Assembly (NCBI GenBank): GCA_035771175.1
Contig: CM069610.1
Coordinates: 24,890,501 to 24,954,500 of the forward strand
From: Paratinospora sagittata
Taxonomy: Eukaryota > Streptophyta > Magnoliopsida > Ranunculales > Menispermaceae
Length of the DNA stretch: 64,000 bases
Reading direction: 5' to 3'
Both the position numbers and the translations under genes were made by a program. The notes below the pieces were generated by a model, which worked only from the letters and a program-made list of their open reading frames with translations, searched no databases and was not told the origin of the DNA. Below are positions 26,787 to 36,747 of this stretch, piece by piece; position 1 is the stretch's first letter; every line of letters begins with the position of its first letter.

Positions 26787-29534
26787 CATTAAACATCCAA
26801 AGTATTAACAGACAGGGACCTGTTACCATTATCGGAAAGGTAGTTAAATCCCATGAATTCGTAGATCTTCTTTTCCACTTTCCACCGCATTTTCGATTAC
26901 TTAAATCGGACTTAAAACGAAAAAGTTATGGTTATTTGAACTTTACTTTCCTTTTGTTTACCAAATTGTGTATCATTTAAGCAATCGATAAGTAAACTTC
27001 GAATGACCATAACTTTTTGGTTTCAATTCTAATTTTTCTGATTTAAAATGCATTGAAAAGAGGAATAAAAGACTTAAAAACCTAGGTGCTTCAAATTAGT
27101 TTTCGGTAACCGGTGACCGGTTCCTTTGGCATTAAATATCCAAAGTATTAATAAACAGGGACCTGTTACCATTAATCGGAAAGGTACTTAAATCCCATGA
27201 ATTTGTAGATCTTCTTTTCCACTTTCCACCGCATTTTGGATTACTTAATTCAGACTTAAAATGAAAAAGTTATGGTTATTTGAACTTTACTTGCCTTTTG
27301 TTTACCAAATTGTGTATCATTTAAGCAATCCATAAGTAAACTTCGAATGACCATAACTTTTTCGTTTCAACTCTAATTTTTCTTTTTTAAAATGCATTGA
27401 AAAGAGGAATAAAAGACTTAAAAACCCAAGTGCTTCATATTACTTTTCGATAAACGGTGACCGGTCCCTTTGCCATTAAACATCTAAAGTATTAATAAAC
27501 AGGAACCTGTCACCTTTGATGGGAAAGGTAGTTAAATCCCATGAATTTGTAGATCTTCTTTTGAATTTTCATCGAATTTTGGATTACTTAAATTGGAGTG
27601 AAAACGAAAAAGTTATGGTTATTTGAACTTTACTTACCTTTTGTTTACCAACTTGTGTATCATTTAAGCAATCGATAAGTAAACTTCGAATGACCATAAC
27701 TTTTTCGTTTCAACTCTAATTTTTCTGATTTAAAATGCATTGAAAAGAGGAACAAAAGACTTAAAAACCTAGGTGCCTCAAATTAGTTTTCGGTAACCGG
27801 TGATCGGTCCGTTTGGCATTAAACTTCCAAAGTATTAATAGACAGGGACCTGTTACCATTGATCGGAAAGGTACTTATATCCCATGAATTTGTAGATCTT
27901 CTTTTCCACTTTCCACCGCATTTTGGATTACTTAATTCAGACTTAAAACGAAAAAGTTATGGTTATTTGAACTTTACTTGCCTTTTGTTTACCAAATTGT
28001 GTATCATTTAAGCAATCCATAAGTAAACTTCGAATGACCATAACTTTTTCGTTTCAACTCTAATTTTTCTGATTTAAAATGCATTGAAAAGAGGAATAAA
28101 AGACTTAAAAACCCAAGTGCTTCATATTACTTTTCGATAAACGGTGACCGGTCCCTTTGCCATTAAACATCCAAAGTATTAATAAACAGGAACCTGTCAC
28201 CATTGATGGGAAAGGTAGTTAAATCCCATGAATTTGTAGATCTTCTTTTGAATTTTCATCGAATTTTGGATTACTTAAATTGGAGTGAAAACGAAAAAGT
28301 TATGGTTATTTGAACTTTACTTACCTTTTGTTTACCAACTTGTGTATCATTTAAGCAATCGATAAGTAAACTTCGAATGACCATAACTTTTTCGTTTCAA
28401 CTCTAATTTTTCTGATTTAAAATGCATTGAAAAGAGGAACAAAAGACTTAAAAACCTAGGTGCCTCAAATTAGTTTTCGGTAACCGGTGATCGGTCCGTT
28501 TGGCATTAAACTTCCAAAGTATTAATAGACAGGGACCTGTTACCATTATCGGAAAGGAAGTTAAATCCCATAAATTTGTAGATCTTCTTTTCCACTTTCC
28601 ATCGAATTTTGGATTACTTAAATCGGAGTGAAAACGAAAAAGTTATGGTTATTTGAACTTTACTTGCCTTTTGTTTACCAAATTGTGTATCATTTCAGCA
28701 ATCGATAAGCAAACTTCGAATGACCATAACTTTTTCGTTTCAACTCTAATTTTTCTGATTTAAAATGCATTGAAAAGAGGAATAAAAGACTTAAAAACCC
28801 AAGAGCTTCATATTACTTTTCGATAAACGATGACCGGTCCCTTTGCCATTAAACATCCAAAGAATTAATAAACAGGAACCTGTCACCATTGATCGGAAAG
28901 GTAGTTAAATCCCATGAATTTGTAGATCTTCTTTTTGAATTTCCATCGAATTTTGGATTACTTAAATTGGAGAAAAAACGAAAAAGTTATGGTTATTTGA
29001 ACTTTACGTACCTTTTGTTTACCAACTTGTGTATCATTTAAGCAATCGATAAGTAAACTTCGAATTACCATAACTTTTTCGTTTGAAATCTAATTTTTCT
29101 GATTTAAAATGCATTGAAAAGAGGAATAAAAGAATTAAAAACCCAGGTGCTTCAAATTAGTTTTCGGTAATCGGTGACCGGTCCCTTTGCCATTAAACTT
29201 TCAATGTATTAATAAATAGAGACCTGTCACCATTGATCAGAAAGGTAGTTAAATCCCATGAATTTGTAGATCTTCTTTTCAACTTTCCATCGCATTTTGG
29301 ATTACTTAAATCGGACTTAAAACGAAAAAGTTATGGTTATTTGAACTTTACTTACCTTTTGTTTACCAAATTGTGTATCATTTAAGCAATCGATAAGTAA
29401 ACTTCGAATGACCATAACTTTTTCGTTTCAACTATAATTTTTCTGATTTCAAATGCATTGAAAAGAGGAATACCAGACTTAAAAACCTAGGTGCTTCAAA
29501 TTAGTTTTCGGTAACCGGTGAATGGTCCCTTTGG
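26787..29534 (+). repeat. HOR unit 14, octamer F-A-B-C/A-B-C-D-E (2748 bp)
   Basis: Monomer starts are F 26787, A 27130, B 27474, C/A hybrid 27817, B 28161, C 28504, D 28847 and E 29191. The first part shares rare variants with unit 9 (tttcaattct in F, caactaaaat in the preceding E, the same C-to-A switch). Unit 9 has exactly two monomers fewer. Confidence 0.87.
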
Positions 29535-31595
29535 CATTAAACATCCAAAGTATTAACAGACAGGGACCTGTTACCATTATCGGAAAGGTAGTTAAATCCC
29601 ATGAATTCGTAGATCTTCTTTTCCACTTTCCACCGCATTTTCGATTACTTAAATCGGACTTAAAACGAAAAAGTTATGGTTATTTGAACTTTACTTTCCT
29701 TTTGTTTACCAAATTGTGTATCATTTAAGCAATCGATAAGTAAACTTCGAATGACCATAACTTTTTGGTTTCAACTCTAATTTTTCTGATTTAAAATGCA
29801 TTGAAAAGAGGAATAAAAGACTTAAAAACCTAGGTGCTTCAAATTAGTTTTCGGTAACCGGTGACCGGTTCCTTTGGCATTAAATATCCAAAGTATTAAT
29901 AAACAGGGACCTGTTACCATTAATCGGAAAGGTACTTAAATCCCATGAATTTGTAGATCTTCTTTTCCACTTTCCACCGCATTTTGGATTACTTAATTCA
30001 GACTTAAAATGAAAAAGTTATGGTTATTTGAACTTTACTTGCCTTTTGTTTACCAAATTGTGTATCATTTAAGCAATCCATAAGTAAACTTCGAATGACC
30101 ATAACTTTTTCGTTTCTACTCTAATTTTTCTTTTTTAAAATGCATTGAAAAGAGGAATAAAAGACTTAAAAACCCAAGTGCTTCATATTACTTTTCAATA
30201 AACGGTGACCGGTCCCTTTGCCATTAAACATCTAAAGTATTAATAAACAGGAACCTGTCACCATTGATGGGAAAGGTAGTTAAATCCCATGAATTTGTAG
30301 ATCTTCTTTTGAATTTTCATCGAATTTTGGATTACTTAAATTGGAGTGAAAACGAAAAAGTTATGGTTATTTGAACTTTACTTACCTTTTGTTTACCAAC
30401 TTGTGTATCATTTAAGCAATCGATAAGTAAACTTCGAATGACCATAACTTTTTCGTTTCAACTCTAATTTTTCTGATTTAAAATGCATTGAAAAGAGGAA
30501 CAAAAGACTTAAAAACCTAGGTGCCTCAAATTAGTTTTCGGTAACCGGTGATCGGTCCGTTTGGCATTAAACTTCCAAAGTATTAATAGACAGGGACCTG
30601 TTACCATTATCGGAAAGGAAGTTAAATCCCATAAATTTGTAGATCTTCTTTTCCACTTTCCATCGAATTTTGGATTACTTAAATCGGAGTGAAAACGAAA
30701 AAGTTATGGTTATTTGAACTTTACTTGCCTTTTGTTTACCAAATTGTGTATCATTTCAGCAATCGATAAGCAAACTTCGAATGACCATAACTTTTTCGTT
30801 TCAACTCTAATTTTTCTGATTTAAAATGCATTGAAAAGAGGAATAAAAGACTTAAAAACCCAAGAGCTTCATATTACTTTTCGATAAACGATGACCGGTC
30901 CCTTTGCCATTAAACATCCAAAGAATTATTAAACAGGAACCTGTCACCATTGATCGGAAAGGTAGTTAAATCCCATGAATTTGTAGATCTTCTTTTTGAA
31001 TTTCCATCGAATTTTGGATTACTTAAATTGGAGAAAAAACGAAAAAGTTATGGTTATTTGAACTTTACGTACCTTTTGTTTACCAACTTGTGTATCATTT
31101 AAGCAATCGATAAGTAAACTTCGAATTACCATAACTTTTTCGTTTGAAATCTAATTTTTCTGATTTAAAATGCATTGAAAAGAGGAATAAAAGAATTAAA
31201 AACCCAGGTGCTTCAAATTAGTTTTCGGTAATCGGTGACCGGTCCCTTTGCCATTAAACTTTCAATGTATTAATAAATAGAGACCTGTCACCATTGATCA
31301 GAAAGGTAGTTAAATCCCATGAATTTGTAGATCTTCTTTTCAACTTTCCATCGCATTTTGGATTACTTAAATCGGACTTAAAACGAAAAAGTTATGGTTA
31401 TTTGAACTTTACTTACCTTTTGTTTACCAAATTGTGTATCATTTAAGCAATCGATAAGTAAACTTCGAATGACCATAACTTTTTCGTTTCAACTATAATT
31501 TTTCTGATTTCAAATGCATTGAAAAGAGGAATACCAGACTTAAAAACCTAGGTGCTTCAAATTAGTTTTCGGTAACCGGTGACTGGTCCCTTTGG
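29535..31595 (+). repeat. HOR unit 15, complete hexamer (2061 bp)
   Basis: F-A-B-C-D-E. The D head reads gaattattaaac, one base short near 30926, which explains the 2061-bp length. Confidence 0.88.
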
Positions 31596-32625
31596 CATTA
31601 AACATCCAAAGTATTAACAGACAGGGACCTGTTACCATTATCGGAAAGGTAGTTAAATCCCATGAAATCGTAGATCTTCTTTTCCACTTTCCACCGCATT
31701 TTCGATTACTTAAATCGGACTTAAAACGAAAAAGTTATGGTTATTTGAACTTTACTTTCCTTTTGTTTACCAAATTGTGTATCATTTAAGCAATCGATAA
31801 GTAAACTTCGAATGACCATAACTTTTTGGTTTCAACTCTAATTTTTCTGATTTAAAATGCATTGAAAAGAGGAATAAAAGACTTAAAAACCTAGGTGCTT
31901 CAAATTAGTTTTCGGTAACCGGTGACCGGTTCCTTTGGCATTAAATATCCAAAGTATTAATAAACAGGGACCTGTTACCATTAATCGGAAAGGTACTTAA
32001 ATCCCATGAATTTGTAGATCTTCTTTTCCACTTTCCACCGCATTTTGGATTACTTAATTCAGACTTAAAATGAAAAAGTTATGGTTATTTGAACTTTACT
32101 TGCCTTTTGTTTACCAAATTGTGTATCATTTAAGCAATCCATAAGTAAACTTCGAATGACCATAACTTTTTCGTTTCTACTCTAATTTTTCTTTTTTAAA
32201 ATGCATTGAAAAGAGGAATAAAAGACTTAAAAACCCAAGTGCTTCATATTACTTTTCAATAAACGGTGACCGGTCCCTTTGCCATTAAACATCTAAAGTA
32301 TTAATAAACAGGAACCTGTCACCATTGATGGGAAAGGTAGTTAAATCCCATGAATTTGTAGATCTTCTTTTGAATTTTCATCGAATTTTGGATTACTTAA
32401 ATTGGAGTGAAAACGAAAAAGTTATGGTTATTTGAACTTTACTTACCTTTTGTTTACCAAATTGTGTATCATTTAAGCAATCGATAAGTAAACTTCGAAT
32501 GACCATAACTTTTTCGTTTCAACTATAATTTTTCTGATTTCAAATGCATTGAAAAGAGGAATACCAGACATAAAAACCTAGGTGCTTCAAATTAGTTTTC
32601 GGTAACCGGTGACTGGTCCGTTTGG
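31596..32625 (+). repeat. HOR unit 16, trimer F-A-B/E (1030 bp)
   Basis: Trimer as in units 10 and 12. Its F has catgaaatcgtag, which destroys the GAATTC site found in nearly every other F. Confidence 0.87.
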
Positions 32626-33655
32626 CATTGAACATCCAAAGTATTAACAGACAGGGACCTGTTACCATTATCGGAAAGGTAGTTAAATCCCATGAATTCG
32701 TAGATCTTCTTTTCCACTTTCCACCGCATTTTCGATTACTTAAATCAGACTTAAAACGAAAAAGTTATGGTTATTTGAACTTTACTTGCCTTTTGTTTAC
32801 CAAATTGTGTATCATTTAAGCAATCAATAAGTAAACTTCGAATGACCATAACTTTTTGGTTTCAACTCTAATTTTTCTGATTTATAATGCATTGAAAAGA
32901 GGAATAAAAGACTTAAAAACCTAGGTGCTTCAAATTAGTTTTCGGTAACCGGTGACCGGTTCCTTTGGCATTAAATATCCAAAGTATTAATAAACAGGGA
33001 CCTGTTACCATTGATCGGAAAGGTACTTAAATCCCATGAATTTGTAGATCTTCTTTTCCACTTTCCACCGCATTTTGGATTACTTAATTCAGACTTAAAA
33101 CGAAAAAGTTATGGTTATTTGAACTTTACTTGCCTTTTGTTTACCAAATTGTGTATCATTTAAGCAATCCATAAGTAAACTTCGAATGACCATAACTTTT
33201 TCGTTTAAACTCTAATTTTTCTGATTTAAAATGCATTTAAAAGAGGAATAAAATACTTAAAAACCCAAGTGCTTCATATTACTTTTCAATAAACGGTGAC
33301 CGGTCCCTTTGCCATTAAACATCTAAAGTATTAATAAACAGGAACCTGTCACCATTGATGGGAAAGGTAGTTAAATCCCATGAATTTGTAGATCTTCTTT
33401 TGAATTTTCATCGAATTTTGGATTACTTAAATTGGAGTGAAAACGAAAAAGTTATGGTTATTTGAACTTTACTTACCTTTTGTTTACCAAATTGTGTATC
33501 ATTTAAGCAATCGATAAGTAAACTTCGAATGACCATAACTTTTTCGTTTCAACTATAATTTTTCTGATTTCAAATGCATTGAAAAGAGGAATACCAGACA
33601 TAAAAACCTAGGTGCTTCAAATTAGTTTTCGGTAACCGGTGACTGGTCCGTTTGG
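32626..33655 (+). repeat. HOR unit 17, trimer F-A-B/E (1030 bp)
   Basis: A second trimer directly after unit 16, the only adjacent pair in the window. Its A monomer has the atgcatttaaaagagg form otherwise seen in complete hexamers, joined to the ttttcaataaacgg tail of the trimer type, so this unit is itself mosaic. Confidence 0.85.
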
Positions 33656-33998
33656 CATTGAACATCCAAAGTATTAACAGACAGGGACCTGTTACCATTA
33701 TCGGAAAGGTAGTTAAATCCCATGAATTCGTAGATCTTCTTTTCCACTTTCCACCGCATTTTCGATTACTTAAATCAGACTTAAAACGAAAAAGTTATGG
33801 TTATTTGAACTTTACTTGCCTTTTGTTTACCAAATTGTGTATCATTTAAGCAATCAATAAGTAAACTTCGAATGACCATAACTTTTTGGTTTCAACTCTA
33901 ATTTTTCTGATTTATAATGCATTGAAAAGAGGAATAAAAGACTTAAAAACCTAGGTGCTTCAAATTAGTTTTCGGTAACCGGTGACCGGTTCCTTTGG
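33656..33998 (+). repeat. Monomer class F (reference)
   Basis: Class F is 343 bp. Diagnostic features are the head ccaaagtattaacagacagg, accattatcgg, the GAATTC site in catgaattcgtag, accgcattttcgatt, tttttggtttcaac on the right half and a tail ending ccggttcctttgg or ccggtccctttgg. It is the only class in this domain with GAATTC. Confidence 0.88.
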
Positions 33999-34342
33999 CA
34001 TTAAATATCCAAAGTATTAATAAACAGGGACCTGTTACCATTGATCGGAAAGGTACTTAAATCCCATGAATTTGTAGATCTTCTTTTCCACTTTCCACCG
34101 CATTTTGGATTACTTAATTCAGCCTTAAAACGAAAAAGTTATGGTTATTTGAACTTTACTTGCCTTTTGTTTACCAAATTGTGTATCATTTAAGCAATCC
34201 ATAAGTAAACTTCGAATGACCATAACTTTTTCGTTTAAACTCTAATTTTTCTGATTTAAAATGCATTTAAAAGAGGAATAAAATACTTAAAAACCCAAGT
34301 GCTTCATATTACTTTTCGATAAACGGTGACCGGTCCCTTTGC
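33999..34342 (+). repeat. Monomer class A (reference)
   Basis: Class A is 344 bp. Diagnostic features are the head cattaaatatcc, aaacagggacctgttacc, ggtacttaaatccc, taattcagactt, aatccataag and the tail cccaagtgcttcatattac with gataaacggtgaccgg. This copy has agcctt in place of agactt near 34123. Confidence 0.88.
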
Positions 34343-34686
34343 CATTAAACATCCAAAGTATTAATAAACAGGAACCTGTCACCATTGATCGGAAAGGTAG
34401 CTAAATTCCATGAATTTGTAGATCTTCTTTTTGAATTTTCATCGAATTTTGGATTACTTAAATTGGAGTGAAAACGAAAAAGTTATGGTTATTTGAACTT
34501 TACTTACCTTTTGTTTACCAACTTGTGTATCATTTAAGCAATCGATAAGTAAACTTCGAATGACCATAACTTTTTCGTTTCAACTCTAATTTTTCTGATT
34601 TAAAATGCATTGAAAAGAGGAACAAAAGACTTAAAAACCTAGGTGCCTCAAATTAGTTTTCGGTAACCGGTGATCGGTCCGTTTGG
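34343..34686 (+). repeat. Monomer class B (reference)
   Basis: Class B is 344 bp (343 where cttcttttgaattttc lacks a t). Diagnostic features are aaacaggaacctgtcacc, ctttttgaattttcatcg, attggagtgaaaacg, ttaccaacttgtg, gaggaacaaaag and the tail ggtgatcggtccg. B and D share a left half and may derive from one older class. Confidence 0.88.
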
Positions 34687-35029
34687 CATTAAACTTCCAA
34701 AGTATCAATAGACAGGGACCTGTTACCATTATCGGAAAGGAAGTTAAATCCCATAAATTTGTAGATCTTCTTTTCCACTTTCCATCGAATTTTGGATTAC
34801 TTAAATCGGAGTGAAAACGAAAAAGTTATGGTTATTTGAACTTTACTTGCCTTTTGTTTACCAAATTGTGTATCATTTCAGCAATCGATAAGCAAACTTC
34901 GAATGACCATAACTTTTTCGTTTGAACTCTAATTTTTCTGATTTAAAATGCATTGAAAAGAGGAATAAAAGACTTAAAAACCCAAGAGCTTCATATTACT
35001 TTTCGATAAACGATGACCGGTCCCTTTGC
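34687..35029 (+). repeat. Monomer class C (reference)
   Basis: Class C is 343 bp. Diagnostic features are the head cattaaacttcc, gacagggacctgttacc, accattatcgg, ggaagttaaatcccataaat, tcggagtgaaaacg, atttcagcaatcgataagc and the tail cccaagagcttcatattac with gataaacgatgaccgg. Confidence 0.88.
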
Positions 35030-35373
35030 CATTAAACATCCAAAGAATTAATAAACAGGAACCTGTCACCACTGATCGGAAAGGTAGTTAAATCCCATGA
35101 ATTTGTAGATCTTCTTTTTGAATTTCCATCGAATTTTGGATTACTTAAATTGGAGAAAAAACGAAAAAGTTATGGTTATTTGAACTTTACGTACCTTTTG
35201 TTTACCAACTTGTGTATCATTTAAGCAATCGATAAGTAAACTTCGAATTACCATAACTTTTTCGTTTGAAATCTAATTTTTCTGATTTAAAATGCATTGA
35301 AAAGAGGAATAAAAGAATTAAAAACCCAGGTGCTTCAAATTAGTTTTCGGTAATCGGTGACCGATCCCTTTGC
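35030..35373 (+). repeat. Monomer class D (reference)
   Basis: Class D is 344 bp. Diagnostic features are ccaaagaattaat, aacaggaacctgtcacc, ctttttgaatttccatcg, attggagaaaaaacg, ttacgtacc, ccaacttgtg, gaattaccat, tttgaaatctaat and the tail gaattaaaaacccagg with ggtaatcggtgaccg. Confidence 0.88.
35162..35264. repeat. Dyad 1: inverted repeat in the monomer centre (reference D)
   Basis: The stretch begins cgaaaaagttatggt and ends with its complement accataactttttcg, and the match continues inward with scattered mismatches (tttgaactttactt against the reverse of aagtaaacttcgaat). Its centre is at 35213. In class C (34818-34849 with 34889-34920) I count 27 of 31 matched arm positions. Nearly every monomer has this dyad, so it could form a long imperfect stem with a loop of roughly 40 bases. 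Confidence 0.9.
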
Positions 35374-35414
35374 CATTAAACTTTCAAAGTATTAATAAAT
35401 AGAGACCTGTCACC
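35356..35414. repeat. Dyad 2: inverted repeat at the monomer boundary (D to E)
   Basis: It begins ggtgaccgatcc and ends gagacctgtcacc, which pair as reverse complements with a few mismatches. The centre is the near-palindrome ctttcaaag (35381-35389), midpoint 35385. This is exactly 172 bp from the dyad-1 centres on either side (35213 and 35557). Confidence 0.85.
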
Positions 35415-35717
35415 ATTGATCGGAAAGGTAGTTAAATCCCATGAATTTGTAGATATTCTTTTCAACTTTCCATCGCATTTTGGATTTCTTAAATCGGACT
35501 TAAAACGAAAAAGTTATGGTTATTTGAACTTTACTTACCTTTTGTTTACCAAATTGTGTATCATTTAAGCAATCGATAAGTAAACTTCGAATGACCATAA
35601 CTTTTTCGTTTCAACTATAATTTTTCTGATTTCAAATGCATTGAAAAGAGGAATACCAGACATAAAAACCTAGGTGCTTCAAATTAGTTTTCGGTAACCG
35701 GTGACTGGTCCGTTTGG
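35374..35717 (+). repeat. Monomer class E (reference)
   Basis: Class E is 344 bp. Diagnostic features are the head cattaaactttcaaag, aaatagagacctgtcacc, cttttcaactttccatcgc, tttcaactataat, gatttcaaatgc, gaataccagac and the tail ggtgactggtccg. This copy has gatattc in place of the BglII-containing gatcttc near 35453. Confidence 0.88.
35506..35608. repeat. Dyad 1 in the next monomer (reference E)
   Basis: Same cgaaaaagttatggt / accataactttttcg pair as in D, centre 35557. It is 344 bp from the previous dyad-1 centre and 172 bp from dyad 2, confirming that the dyads alternate at half-monomer spacing. Confidence 0.9.
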
Positions 35718-36747
35718 CATTGAACATCCAAAGTATTAACAGACAGGGACCTGTTTCCATTATCGGAAAGGTAGTTAAATCCCATGAATTCGTAGATCTT
35801 CTTTTCCACTTTCCACCGCATTTTCGATTACTTAAATCGGACTTAAAACGAAAAAGTTATGGTTATTTGAACTTTACTTGCCTTTTGTTTACCAAATTGT
35901 GTATCATTTAAGCAATCGATAAGTAAACTTCGAATGACCATAACTTTTTGGTTTCAACTCTAATTTTTCTGATTTATAATGCATTGAAAAGAGGAATAAA
36001 AGACTTAAAAACCTAGGTGCTTCAAATTAGTTTTCGGTAACCGGTGACCGGTTCCTTTGGCATTAAATATCCAAAGTATTAATAAACAGGGACCTGTTAC
36101 CATTAATCGGAAAGGTACTTAAATCCCATGAATTTGTAGATCTTCTTTTCCACTTTCCACCGCATTTTGGATTACTTAATTCAGACTTAAAATGAAAAAG
36201 TTATGGTTATTTGAACTTTACTTGCCTTTTGTTTACCAAATTGTGTATCATTTAAGCAATCCATAAGTAAACTTCGAATGACCATAACTTTTTCGTTTCT
36301 ACTCTAATTTTTCTTTTTTAAAATGCATTGAAAAGAGGAATAAAAGACTTAAAAACCCAAGTGCTTCATATTACTTTTCGATAAACGGTGACCGGTCCCT
36401 TTGCCATTAAACATCTAAAGTATTAATAAACAGGAACCTGTCACCATTGATGGGAAAGGTAGTTAAATCCCATGAATTTGTAGATCTTCTTTTGAATTTT
36501 CATCGAATTTTGGATTACTTAAATTGGAGTGAAAACGAAAAAGTTATGGTTATTTGAACTTTACTTACCTTTTGTTTACCAAATTGTGTATCATTTAAGC
36601 AATCGATAAGTAAACTTCGAATGACCATAACTTTTTCGTTTCAACTATAATTTTTCTGATTTCAAATGCATTGAAAAGAGGAATACCAGACATAAAAACC
36701 TAGGTGCTTCAAATTAGTTTTCGGTAACCGGTGACTGGTCCGTTTGG
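35718..36747 (+). repeat. HOR unit 19, trimer F-A-B/E (1030 bp)
   Basis: Trimer as in units 10, 12, 16 and 17. F has gacctgtttcc in place of gacctgttacc, a marker shared with unit 21 (38810). Confidence 0.87.

Larger units (their letters stand above)
33656..35717 (+). repeat. HOR unit 18, reference hexamer (2062 bp)
   Basis: The cleanest complete unit, used here as reference: F 33656-33998 (343 bp), A 33999-34342 (344), B 34343-34686 (344), C 34687-35029 (343), D 35030-35373 (344) and E 35374-35717 (344). The one-base length difference comes mainly from accattgatcgg (A, B, D, E) against accattatcgg (C, F). Confidence 0.92.

Noticed and set aside
33652..33849. Protein-coding gene in class F monomers (65 or 68 codons)
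   Set aside because: The frame starts at ttg in most copies, covers only part of a satellite monomer, has no recognisable domain and exists only because the copies are near-identical.
35162..35264. Transcription terminator or tRNA-like hairpin at dyad 1
   Set aside because: The inverted repeat has a loop of about 40 bases, recurs in every monomer and shows no tRNA boxes or adjoining gene.
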